Of a DNA stretch of 24,787 nucleotides, positions 7,299-13,963 are shown piece after piece. This DNA is from an uncultured Blautia sp. (lineage in GTDB: Bacteria > Bacillota > Clostridia > Lachnospirales > Lachnospiraceae). The translations under genes and the position numbers were made by a program. The number at the start of each line of letters is the position of its first letter. Positions within the stretch are counted from its first letter, which is position 1. The notes beneath the pieces are model-generated. The model made no database searches and had not been told where the DNA came from. It saw nothing but the letters and a program-made list of their open reading frames with translations. The stretch covers positions 1 to 24,787 of the forward strand of contig URHH01000032.1 of assembly GCA_900547615.1 (NCBI GenBank), given 5' to 3'.

Positions 7299-7327
7299 AG
7301 TATAACATTTGCAGTATGTTCTGTCAC
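7299..7327 (-). promoter_or_regulatory. Sigma-A type promoter of the DUF3784-to-crp operon
   Basis: Read on the minus strand: -35 GTGACA (7327-7322), 17-base spacer, -10 TATACT (7304-7299) with an extended-10 TG one base before. Each box matches consensus at five of six positions. Transcription should start near 7292, giving a leader of about 54 bases. Within the leader, TCCCAT-A-ATGGGA (7248-7260) is a perfect palindrome touching the ribosome site. Confidence 0.75.
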
Positions 7328-7400
7328 TGGAAAATTCATTTGCAGGAGAAGGCGGACAGTTGATTTTTGGAAAAAGTGACTGTAAGACAAGGAGAGGGTG

Positions 7401-7409
7401 TGGTATAAT
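7401..7409 (+). promoter_or_regulatory. Extended -10 promoter before the tandem repeat
   Basis: TGGTATAAT is a perfect extended -10 element. No convincing -35 box is found at 16-18 bases. Transcription would start near 7416 and run through the 51-bp repeats into the broken gene at 7641. Confidence 0.55.
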
Positions 7410-7471
7410 TGGGGAAAAGTAATGAAGGGCAGATTTATATATCTGCATTTGACGAAGATAAAGTCTTGCTT

Positions 7472-7620
7472 GAATTTTGTTTTTTAGGCGGAAAAAGGCG
7501 ATTTATAAACAATTTTAAAGAAGAATTTTGTTTTTTAGGCGGGAAAAAGCGATTTATAAAAAATCTTAAAGAAGAATTTTGTTTTTTAAGAGAGAAAAGG
7601 TAATTTATAACAATTAAACA
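7472..7620 (+). repeat. 51-bp tandem repeat, three copies
   Basis: Copies begin at 7472, 7523 and 7574, each opening with GAATTTTGTTTTTTA. The first two differ by only five bases without indels. The third is more diverged after its first 15 bases and carries TAA at 7601-7603. In one frame the copies read as a 17-residue repeat (EFCFLGGK, RFI, LKE). No start codon with a ribosome site precedes this frame: the TTG at 7409 lies within the -10 box. It may therefore be a DNA or RNA repeat rather than a gene. The 402-base stretch 7239-7640 holds only this array and the two promoters. Confidence 0.85.
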
Positions 7621-7640
7621 TAAATTGAGTGAGGTGCAGG

Positions 7641-7946
7641 ATGAAGATAGTTACAATATGTGGAAGTATGAAATTTGAAACAGAAATGTAAAGGATAGCG
7701 TTTCTTTTAGAAACAAAGTATGATATGAATGTTCTACAATGTGTGTATAATGTAGATAATTTGGATATTACACCTATGGAACAGGTCGCTCTTGAAAATG
7801 CACATTATAGAAAAATAGAAATCTCGGATGCAATTTACGTTGTGGATATTCAAGGATATATTGGAAAGCAAGTTTCTAAGGAAATTGCGTTTGCAAAAAG
7901 CAAAGGGAAGGAAGTTATTTTTCATTCGGCATACATAGGAAATTAA
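7641..7946 (+). pseudogene. DUF4406/nucleoside 2-deoxyribosyltransferase-like gene with one in-frame stop
   Basis: ATG 7641 has GAGGTG upstream and begins MKIVTICGSMKFE, the typical start of this Rossmann-like family. A TAA at 7689-7691 ends the frame after 16 codons. The same frame then continues without a shift (RIAFLLETKY, VLQCVYN, NAHYRKIEISDAIYVVDI, GYIGKQVSKEIAFAKSKGKEVIFHS) to TAA 7944-7946. All expected blocks are present and in frame, so a single codon change (probably AAA, GAA or CAA to TAA) broke it. Relatives are small proteins of about 100 residues related to nucleoside deoxyribosyltransferases; the activity is not established. Restart at ATG 7725 would give a 73-residue fragment without the N-terminal loop. 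A sequencing error cannot be excluded. Confidence 0.82.
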
Positions 7947-7969
7947 ATTCAGGATATTTGGAGGGAAAC

Positions 7970-8410
7970 ATGATTATTACAGTGGACAGAACGAACTTAT
8001 TACAAGCTGCAATGATACATTCAATCTCATGGAAAGAGTCACATCGTTCTTTCTGCGTACCAGATTTTGTCGAGAGGCACACACCTGAAAGACAGCAGGA
8101 ATATATGCAAAACAAGATAAACTGTGGAAGCAAGTTTTATATGCTGGTTGAAGATATGCCGGTTGGTGTTGTTTCAGTCAAGGAATGCCTGATTGAAGAT
8201 CTTTATATTCTACCGGATAAACAGAAAATGGGCTATGGTACGAAGTTACTGCAATTTGCTATTGAGCAATGCAATGGTATCCCCACTCTATGGATACTCG
8301 AAAACAATACCAATGCAAAACGGTTGTATCACAAGATGGGATTTCAAGAAACAGGTAGAATTCACGCAATCACAGAGGAGCTTGATGAGATTGAACTCTC
8401 ATTAGTATAA
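7970..8410 (+). CDS. GNAT family N-acetyltransferase
   Basis: 146 residues covering a single GNAT domain. Signatures: IEDLYILPDKQKMGYGTKLLQ (acetyl-CoA loop QKMGYG), LWILENNTNAKRLYHKMGF and the closing EIELSL strand. It transfers an acetyl group from acetyl-CoA to an amine; the substrate is unknown. GGAGGG at 7960-7965 is four bases before ATG 7970. The frame extends to a TTG at 7958 but that lies before the ribosome site. It follows the broken gene by 23 bases and may be co-transcribed from the promoter at 7401. Confidence 0.88.
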   Translation: MIITVDRTNLLQAAMIHSISWKESHRSFCVPDFVERHTPERQQEYMQNKINCGSKFYMLVEDMPVGVVSVKECLIEDLYILPDKQKMGYGTKLLQFAIEQCNGIPTLWILENNTNAKRLYHKMGFQETGRIHAITEELDEIELSLV

Positions 8411-8432
8411 CTTCCAGGTTGTTGCGTACACT

Positions 8433-8591
8433 GCTTTTTTGAAATTCAGTCCGGCTATTAACACTGCTGCAAAAGAAGTAAAAAGAAATCCAAAAAGAAT
8501 GCAGCGGGAAGCGAAAAAACAGACACAGGAAACAGGGCTTGGAACGAAAGCGCAGCAGGCATTAAAATTGCAGCAGAAACACAACAAGTAG
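8433..8591 (+). pseudogene. yjdF: Remnant of yjdF (DUF2992), both ends missing
   Basis: In one plus frame the segment reads FLKFSPAI, then KEVKRNPKRMQREAKKQ and GLGTKAQQALKLQQ, ending at TAG 8589-8591. This is the conserved basic C-terminal half of YjdF, a putative RNA-binding protein whose gene is often under a riboswitch that binds azaaromatic compounds. The N-terminal domain is absent: the frame closes at 8403-8405 within the GNAT gene, and there is no start codon with a ribosome site. The Lys/Arg/Glu-rich tail after the QQ segment is also gone. No riboswitch was recognised here. Recognition is from memory of the family. The left boundary is approximate. Confidence 0.7.
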
Positions 8592-8645
8592 GGGCATTAG
8601 TCCCCTGGCTTTACTTTTCAAAGCGAAAGTGATGGAGGTAATAAA

Positions 8646-9152
8646 GTGGAATTTACATTAGCTGTTATGCAGGATTTGGAACAGTTAAAAAGCATATATA
8701 AAGAGATTATCAAAAATATGAATGAAAACGGTATTCAAATCTGGGACGATATTTATCCCTGTGGATTTTTTGAGGACGATATAAAAAATAAGAGGCTTTA
8801 TCTTCTGAAAAAGAATGAAGAAATCATATCCGCGTTTTCTTTATCCGATACAAGCCCGGGAGAAAATGTGATCCACTGGAAAGATAAGTCTGCAAAAGCC
8901 ATGTACATTGACCGCCTGGGCGTAAATATCAGGTATGCGAAAAAGGGAATAGGAAGTTTGACGCTTTCTAAGGCAAAGGAAATTGTAAGAATGGCAGGCG
9001 CTAGATATTTAAGACTTTTTGTAGTGGATATAAACGAGCCTGCTATTCAACTTTATGAAAAAAATAACTTTTTAAGGGCGAAGGGAATTTATGAGGAAGT
9101 ATTTGATGATGGATTTGTACTACACGAATTTGGATACGAAATAAAAGTGTAG
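8646..9152 (+). CDS. GNAT family N-acetyltransferase
   Basis: 168 residues. GNAT signatures are MYIDRLGVNIRYAKKGIGSLTL (acetyl-CoA loop KKGIGS), RYLRLFVVDINEPAIQLYEKN and the end strand. The N-terminal half (QDLEQLKSIYKEIIKNM, IQIWDDIYPC) matches a common clostridial GNAT subgroup. Start is GTG 8646 with GGAGG at 8634-8638 and 7-base spacing. Substrate unknown. It is one of four GNAT domains within 4.2 kb. Confidence 0.88.
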   Translation: MEFTLAVMQDLEQLKSIYKEIIKNMNENGIQIWDDIYPCGFFEDDIKNKRLYLLKKNEEIISAFSLSDTSPGENVIHWKDKSAKAMYIDRLGVNIRYAKKGIGSLTLSKAKEIVRMAGARYLRLFVVDINEPAIQLYEKNNFLRAKGIYEEVFDDGFVLHEFGYEIKV

Positions 9153-9247
9153 GCAGGAGTTGGAAAAGTACTTGCAGAATTGGAAAAGAAGCTTTACGAT
9201 ATGTGAAATAATTATATTTTCAGATAGAGAAAAAGGGGATAATGATT

Positions 9248-9796
9248 ATGATACTGAAACCAATACAAAGAAAAGACAAACAAAACCGCACTGTTATTTT
9301 GCGAAGTGCAGATGTTTCAGATGCAGAAGCTCTGCTTCGCTATTTAAAAGTAACATCAGGTGAAACTCCGTTTCTTATCCGGGAGCCAGACGAAATTAAG
9401 CTTACTCTGGAGCAGGAAGAGGCATTTATCAGAAGCAAAATGGAAGAACCCGGAGAGCTTTTACTGATTGGAGAAATAGATGGAAAACAGGTAGGAAACT
9501 GTTCTGTTATGAGCATGGGAAGCTTTAAAAGATATGCCCACAGATGTGAAATTGCCATAGCATTGTATCAGGAATACTGCGGTGCAGGAATCGGAAAAAT
9601 GATGATGGAGACAGCACTCCAGGAAGCAAAGAAAATGGGATATGAGCAGGCAGAATTGGAAGTTATATCCGATAATGCAAATGCTATTGCGCTGTATGAA
9701 AAAATGGGATTTAAGAAATACGGAACGTTCCCCAACAGTGTGAAATATTCTGATGGAAGGTATGCAGATGCGGAGTTTATGATGAAAACTTTGTAG
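9248..9796 (+). CDS. GNAT family N-acetyltransferase
   Basis: About 182 residues. The core reads RCEIAIALYQEYCGAGIGKMMM (acetyl-CoA loop CGAGIG), AELEVISDNANAIALYEKMGF and KKYGTFPNSVKYSDGRYAD, typical of the RimJ/RimL-like and general GNAT group. Two ATGs, 9242 and 9248, are possible. GGGG at 9235-9238 fits 9248 better (9-base spacing). The substrate is unknown. It lies 95 bases after the preceding GNAT gene. Confidence 0.87.
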   Translation: MILKPIQRKDKQNRTVILRSADVSDAEALLRYLKVTSGETPFLIREPDEIKLTLEQEEAFIRSKMEEPGELLLIGEIDGKQVGNCSVMSMGSFKRYAHRCEIAIALYQEYCGAGIGKMMMETALQEAKKMGYEQAELEVISDNANAIALYEKMGFKKYGTFPNSVKYSDGRYADAEFMMKTL

Positions 9797-9820
9797 GAGA
9801 GACGTTAATTTTTTCAATTA

Positions 9821-9844
9821 TATATCTGGAAAGGAGCAGATATA
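9821..9844 (+). promoter_or_regulatory. Stem-loop presenting the ribosome site of the phosphatase gene
   Basis: TATATCTG (9821-9828) and CAGATATA (9837-9844) are perfect 8-base inverted arms. The loop, GAAAGGAG, is the Shine-Dalgarno sequence for ATG 9846. The hairpin ends two bases before the start codon and could modulate translation. A regulatory role is inference; the structure is A/T-rich. Confidence 0.5.
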
Positions 9845-9845
9845 A

Positions 9846-10403
9846 ATGGGGTCATTATTCAGTTCGACATTAAATACACGTGCACTTCCTGTAGATGGTA
9901 TGCGATATATAAGAAGTGATGCTCCGCTTAATTTAACAAGGGAAGAAATTCAGTGGCTGCTGGATAATAACATAACTACTCTTGTAGATTTGCGTTCTGA
10001 ACAGGAATTAGAGCGTAAACCATGTCCGCTGCAGAAAATGGAAGAATTTACTTATTACCATCTGCCGGTAACAGGTGGAGAAAAGATTCCGAAATCCCGG
10101 GAACAGCTTTATGAAAGTTATCAGGGTATGATAGATGGGCAAATGGAGCTTATCCTGGATACCATATTGAATGCGGTATCAAATGTGATGTATTTTTGTA
10201 CGGCAGGAAAAGACAGAACAGGGGTTGTATCTGCATTGCTTTTAAAACGTCTGGGAGTCCCGGAAAATATTATTTTGGAAGATTATATGGAATCGAAAGA
10301 GAATCTGATAGATATGCTTACTGCGTATGCGGAAAAAAATTCAGAAGCGGATATTGACATTATGATTCCAAAAGCGGAAAATATAAGAAAGATATTAAAA
10401 TAG
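9846..10403 (+). CDS. Tyrosine-protein phosphatase-like protein (dual-specificity type)
   Basis: 185 residues. The active-site P-loop is CTAGKDRTG (Cys118, Arg124), the CX5RT signature of bacterial tyrosine/serine phosphatases of the Y_phosphatase3 type. Upstream it has the typical TRALPVDG, YIRSDAP and TLVDLRSEQE blocks. The family usually runs 240-260 residues; this one is shorter, mainly in the helical part before the P-loop and at the end. It should remove phosphate from phosphotyrosine or phosphoinositide-like substrates in the cytosol; the target is unknown. AAGGAG sits in the loop of a hairpin just before the start. Confidence 0.87.
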   Translation: MGSLFSSTLNTRALPVDGMRYIRSDAPLNLTREEIQWLLDNNITTLVDLRSEQELERKPCPLQKMEEFTYYHLPVTGGEKIPKSREQLYESYQGMIDGQMELILDTILNAVSNVMYFCTAGKDRTGVVSALLLKRLGVPENIILEDYMESKENLIDMLTAYAEKNSEADIDIMIPKAENIRKILK

Positions 10404-10443
10404 ACTGAATCAAATCAACACAACAGAAAACAGGAGTTTCTTT

Positions 10444-12114
10444 ATGAAAATTTTACTTGCAGCGTGTAATGCAAAATACATTCACTCAAATCTTGCTGTG
10501 TACAATCTCAGGGCGTACGCAGAAGAATACAGAGAAAATATAATTCTGAAAGAATATACCATAAATCAGCAAAAAGACGAGATTCTTCGGGATATTTATC
10601 TGGAAAAGCCGGATATTATATGCTTTTCCTGCTATATCTGGAACATTTCTTTTGTGAAAGAGATTGCGGAGGATCTGAAAAAAATCCTGCCGGAGTCTGT
10701 ATTCTGGGCAGGGGGTCCGGAGGTTTCCTTTGATGCGGAAGATTTTTTGAAAAAGAATCCGGGATTTTTCGGTGTTATGGTGGGCGAAGGAGAAGAGACT
10801 TTCCGGGAGCTGTGCAGATTTTACGTGGAAAACAAAGGAAGTCTGGAAGAAATTTCGGGCATTGCTTTTTATTTCGGGGAAAAAATCCGTCACAATGGCT
10901 GGCGGGAGATTATGGATTTAAGCAAAGTACCCTTTGCCTATGAAAATATGGAGGATTTCCGAAATAAAATCGTGTATTACGAAAGCAGCAGAGGCTGTCC
11001 TTTTTCCTGCAGTTACTGTCTTTCTTCTGTGGATAAGAAGCTTCGCTTCCGAAATCTCGATCTTGTAAAAAAAGAGCTTCAGTTTTTTATTGACAGAAAA
11101 GTACCTCAGGTAAAATTTGTGGACAGGACATTTAACTGTAAGCACAGCCATGCAATGGAAATCTGGCAGTATATTCTGGAGCATGACAATGGCATTACAA
11201 ATTTTCATTTTGAGATTTCAGCGGACCTTTTAAAAGAAGAGGAGCTGTCTCTTATGGAAAAAATGCGACCTGGTTTGATCCAGCTTGAAATCGGAGTACA
11301 GTCTACAAATCCGGATACGATAAAGGCGATCAGAAGAACAATGGATTTTGAGAGACTTTCGGAAATTGTAAACAAAATACACAGTTTTGGAAATATCCAT
11401 CAGCACCTTGACCTGATTGCAGGGCTGCCATATGAGAATTACGACAGTTTCCGAAATTCCTTTAATCAGGTATATGCCCTGAAACCGGAGCAGCTTCAGC
11501 TTGGGTTTCTGAAAGTTTTAAAAGGCTCTCTTATGAAGGAAATGGAAGAGGAGTACGGGATTGTCCACAAAGAGAAAGAGCCGTATGAGGTGCTTTCAAC
11601 AAAATGGCTTTCCTATGGAGAAATTTTAAAGCTGAAAACAGTGGAAAGTATGGTGGAAGTGTACTATAATAGTGGACAGTTCCAAAATACACTGAATTAT
11701 ATGGAAAGTTTTTTTGAGGACGCCTTTTCTATGTATGAGGAGCTTGGAAAATTTTATGAAGAAAAAGGGTATCACAGCATTTCTCATTCCAGAATGAGGA
11801 GATACGAAATCCTTCTGGAATTTCTGGAAGGGTATCAGGAGATTTCCCGGGAAAAAGTTGTGGATGCGATGATTCTTGATTTATATCTACGGGAAAATTT
11901 AAAGAGTCGTCCTTCTTTTGCGCCTTCTCAAAAATCATACGAAAAGATGGTGTGGGAATACAGAAGGGAGAAAAAGATTCCAAAGACGGCACATATTGAG
12001 GTGTTCCAGAATGGCGAGGTTGTGCTGTTTGATTATGAAAAGAGAAATCCTTTAACAAATAACGCAGAAACAAAGAGAATCAATGAAGAGGTGAAAGAAT
12101 ATGGGTATGTTTGA
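10444..12114 (+). CDS. B12-binding-domain radical SAM protein
   Basis: 556 residues. The N-terminal cobalamin-binding-like fold spans about 1-140 (KPDIICFSCYIWN, VFWAGGPEVSFD, GFFGVMVGEGEETF). A radical SAM domain follows with the 4Fe-4S motif CPFSCSYC (C185, C189, C192), VKFVDRTFNC, LLQ-like LIQLEIGVQS and DLIAGLPYE. The C-terminal 200 residues match the DUF4080-type tail found with such proteins. The reaction is unknown; many members are methyltransferases or modify small molecules. AGGAG is 7 bases before ATG 10444. The last codons overlap the start of the next small gene, so this is the head of a four-gene operon. Confidence 0.9.
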   Translation: MKILLAACNAKYIHSNLAVYNLRAYAEEYRENIILKEYTINQQKDEILRDIYLEKPDIICFSCYIWNISFVKEIAEDLKKILPESVFWAGGPEVSFDAEDFLKKNPGFFGVMVGEGEETFRELCRFYVENKGSLEEISGIAFYFGEKIRHNGWREIMDLSKVPFAYENMEDFRNKIVYYESSRGCPFSCSYCLSSVDKKLRFRNLDLVKKELQFFIDRKVPQVKFVDRTFNCKHSHAMEIWQYILEHDNGITNFHFEISADLLKEEELSLMEKMRPGLIQLEIGVQSTNPDTIKAIRRTMDFERLSEIVNKIHSFGNIHQHLDLIAGLPYENYDSFRNSFNQVYALKPEQLQLGFLKVLKGSLMKEMEEEYGIVHKEKEPYEVLSTKWLSYGEILKLKTVESMVEVYYNSGQFQNTLNYMESFFEDAFSMYEELGKFYEEKGYHSISHSRMRRYEILLEFLEGYQEISREKVVDAMILDLYLRENLKSRPSFAPSQKSYEKMVWEYRREKKIPKTAHIEVFQNGEVVLFDYEKRNPLTNNAETKRINEEVKEYGYV

Positions 12115-12205
12115 TCCGAAGAAAAGAAAAGTAGTTACTGCAGTGATTGCAGTGATCCTTGTACTGGCAATGGTTGTTCCAACTGTACTTTCTCTGATTT
12201 TGTAA
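12101..12205 (+). CDS. 34-residue single-pass membrane protein
   Basis: ATG 12101 lies inside the end of the radical SAM gene (14-base overlap) and has GAGGTG at 12088-12093 with 7-base spacing. The product begins MGMFDPKKRK and then has one hydrophobic helix of about 22 residues (VVTAVIAVILVLAMVVPTVL). A basic N-terminus suggests the N-in orientation. The ribosome site, overlap coupling and clean charge/helix pattern make it a credible gene, although it is below usual length cut-offs. A second ATG (12107) is possible. Function unknown; it may anchor or assist the neighbouring enzymes. Confidence 0.72.
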   Translation: MGMFDPKKRKVVTAVIAVILVLAMVVPTVLSLIL

Positions 12206-12216
12206 GGCAGGAAGTT

Positions 12217-12837
12217 ATGAGACTTGGAAAAGCGGCAATGGAAGCTCTTCAGGCGGAAGTAACAGGAAGACTGCTTCCCGGCGATGAAATCGTGGTAGTG
12301 GGACCAGCAGGACTGAAGGGGACGTCTGTGATAGCAAAAGAAAAAGAACAGGAGCTCACAAAATATTTTTCAAAAGGCTTTCTGGCGGACGGAAAAAATC
12401 TTTATAAAGCCTGGAGGGCAGACATAAAAAAAGAGGGTATTTCTCCCTGGAATCTGGGACTGGAGCTTGGCGCGCACAGCCTCTATGAAATAGGAGAGGG
12501 CGGTTTTTTAGCGGCGCTCTGGAAAATGGCGGAGGCTTCTGAGGTGGGGCTTTCTGTGGATTTACGAAAAGTTCCCATGCGTCAGGAAACAATAGAGATT
12601 TCCGAGATTTTTTCTGTAAATCCCTATCGTTTGTATGGAAAAGGAGCGATTTTAATCGGGACTCCATCAGGGGAAGAACTTGTTTTTAAGCTGGAAAAAC
12701 TGGGCTTTATGGCAGCAGTTATCGGACAGGCAGAAAAAGGAATTGCAAGAAAACTGTACAGCGGAGAAAATTTCCGTTATCTGGAGCGTCCGTCAAAGGA
12801 CGAATTAAAAGGAGTAGTAACCACATGGCAAGATTAA
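12217..12837 (+). CDS. HypE/AIR synthase-related protein, C-terminal domain only
   Basis: 206 residues that match the C-terminal half of the PurM/HypE/SelD superfamily: LLPGDEIVVVGPAGLKGTSV, HSLYEIGEGGFLAALWKMAEASEVGLSVD, YRLYGKGAILIG and the closing FRYLERP strand. The N-terminal ATP-binding half that carries the catalytic residues is absent, and the gene has its own ATG (12217) after AGGCAGGAAG, so it is not a local truncation. It is often named hydrogenase maturation factor, but no hydrogenase gene is seen here. It overlaps trmL by 13 bases and shares its operon. Actual role unknown. Confidence 0.75.
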   Translation: MRLGKAAMEALQAEVTGRLLPGDEIVVVGPAGLKGTSVIAKEKEQELTKYFSKGFLADGKNLYKAWRADIKKEGISPWNLGLELGAHSLYEIGEGGFLAALWKMAEASEVGLSVDLRKVPMRQETIEISEIFSVNPYRLYGKGAILIGTPSGEELVFKLEKLGFMAAVIGQAEKGIARKLYSGENFRYLERPSKDELKGVVTTWQD

Positions 12838-13325
12838 ATATTGTGCTTCATGAGCCGGAAATTCCGGCAAATACAGGAAATATCGGGAGAACCTGCGTGG
12901 CAACAGGGACGAGACTTCATCTGATCGAACCACTTGGCTTCAGTTTAAGTGAAAAGGCGATCAAGCGGGCAGGAATGGATTACTGGAAAGATTTAGATGT
13001 GACTACATATGTAGATTATGAGGATTTTCTGGCAAGAAATCCGGGAGCGAAAATTTATTATGCAACAACAAAAGCTCCAAATGTATATACAGAAGTTTCC
13101 TATGAAGAGGACTGCTATATTATGTTTGGAAAGGAGAGCGCCGGAATCCCGGAAGATATTCTCGTAAAAAATCAGGAAACCTGTGTGAGGATTCCAATGA
13201 TAGGAGAGATACGTTCTCTTAACTTAAGTAATTCGGTAGCGATTGTGCTTTACGAAGCCCTTCGGCAGAACCATTTTGATCATATGAATCTGGAAGGACA
13301 TCTTCGAAATTTTGACTGGAAGTAG
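12825..13325 (+). CDS. trmL: tRNA (cytidine(34)-2'-O)-methyltransferase
   Basis: 166 residues of the SPOUT superfamily, TrmL/YibK type. Motif 1: EPEIPANTGNIGRTC. Also LIEPLGF, motif 2 YIMFGKESAGIP, and motif 3 VRIPMIGEIRSLNLSNSVAIVLYEALRQ with the trefoil knot. It methylates the ribose of the wobble base in certain tRNA-Leu species using SAM. Length matches the family. The start overlaps the preceding gene by 13 bases. The stop codon is inside the left arm of a terminator, closing the operon. Confidence 0.95.
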   Translation: MARLNIVLHEPEIPANTGNIGRTCVATGTRLHLIEPLGFSLSEKAIKRAGMDYWKDLDVTTYVDYEDFLARNPGAKIYYATTKAPNVYTEVSYEEDCYIMFGKESAGIPEDILVKNQETCVRIPMIGEIRSLNLSNSVAIVLYEALRQNHFDHMNLEGHLRNFDWK

Positions 13326-13345
13326 GCAACTGCTTCCATTTTTTT
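13317..13345 (+). terminator. Rho-independent terminator after trmL
   Basis: A 9-pair stem (one wobble) pairs TGGAAGTAG (13317-13325) with CTGCTTCCA (13330-13338), closed by a GCAA (GNRA) tetraloop and followed by seven T. The left arm contains the trmL stop codon. Confidence 0.95.
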
Positions 13346-13417
13346 CACAAGAATTAAGTAATTAAGAGAGTTCGAAGCAGGATTATTTGCATTGATTGAT
13401 TTACGGGGGAGGAAGAG

Positions 13418-13960
13418 ATGAATTTAATTATTAATTTTTCAGCGAGAGAAAAAGGTAACTGCGGGGCGATTGCAGAGTTTATAAAAAAGAGAGGGGATAT
13501 GGTTATCCATTACAAAAACCTGCATACGCACAGGTGCAGCGACTGTGAATATGAGTGTATGCAGGGAAAATGCAAATACAGGGAAGATGACGTTTACACA
13601 TTATACGAAAGTTTTTTCAAGTACGACAGAATTATTATGATCGTGCCCATGTATAGTGGAAATCCATCTTCTTTATATTTTAGTTTTAATGAGCGGTGTC
13701 AGGATTTTTTTATGGAGAATAAAGAGATTTATGACGATATGTTGAGAAGAATTTTTCTGATCGGTGTTTACGGGAGCAGACTGGAAACGCCGGATTTTGT
13801 CCCGTGTCTGGAAAAATGGTTTATGGATACTTCTTATAAAAATCACGTACTGGGAATTGAAAGACGTCCGTATAAACAGAAAATGAAAGACTGTATTCTT
13901 GATGTAGAAGAAGTAAGGGAGACAGTAGGAAGGTTTATGGATAGAGTGGAGGAGAATTAA
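13418..13960 (+). CDS. Flavodoxin-like NAD(P)H-dependent FMN oxidoreductase
   Basis: 180 residues of the flavodoxin fold. The FMN phosphate loop is SAREKGNCGAI (8-18). A cysteine group C40-x2-C43-x3-C47-x4-C52 (HRCSDCEYECMQGKC) follows, then DDVYTLYE and IMIVPMYSGNPS. The compact cysteine pattern recalls iron-sulfur flavoproteins (Isf), so it may bind a 4Fe-4S cluster as well as FMN; this is inference from spacing alone. GGGGGAGG precedes the ATG. It is three bases from the nitroreductase and surely co-transcribed. Likely a cytosolic electron-transfer enzyme of unknown substrate. Confidence 0.82.
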   Translation: MNLIINFSAREKGNCGAIAEFIKKRGDMVIHYKNLHTHRCSDCEYECMQGKCKYREDDVYTLYESFFKYDRIIMIVPMYSGNPSSLYFSFNERCQDFFMENKEIYDDMLRRIFLIGVYGSRLETPDFVPCLEKWFMDTSYKNHVLGIERRPYKQKMKDCILDVEEVRETVGRFMDRVEEN

Positions 13961-13963
13961 AAA

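Noticed and set aside
7409..7603. 64-residue frame spanning the 51-bp repeats as a real protein gene
   Set aside because: Its only start is a TTG that lies inside the TATAAT of a good extended -10 promoter and has no ribosome site at normal spacing. Kept as a repeat, not as a coding gene.
8590..8618. AGGGG/CCCCT hairpin after the yjdF remnant as a terminator
   Set aside because: The stem has only five pairs and the following sequence (GGCTTTACTTTTC) is a poor T-tract.
9153..9203. Short frame right after the GNAT stop reading GVGKVLAELEKKLYDM
   Set aside because: Looks protein-like and may be a scrap of another gene, but it is too short to assign and has no start or ribosome site.
9160..9363. 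67-residue frame overlapping the third GNAT gene
   Set aside because: No family signature and no ribosome site; it is a shadow of the GNAT frame that starts at 9248.
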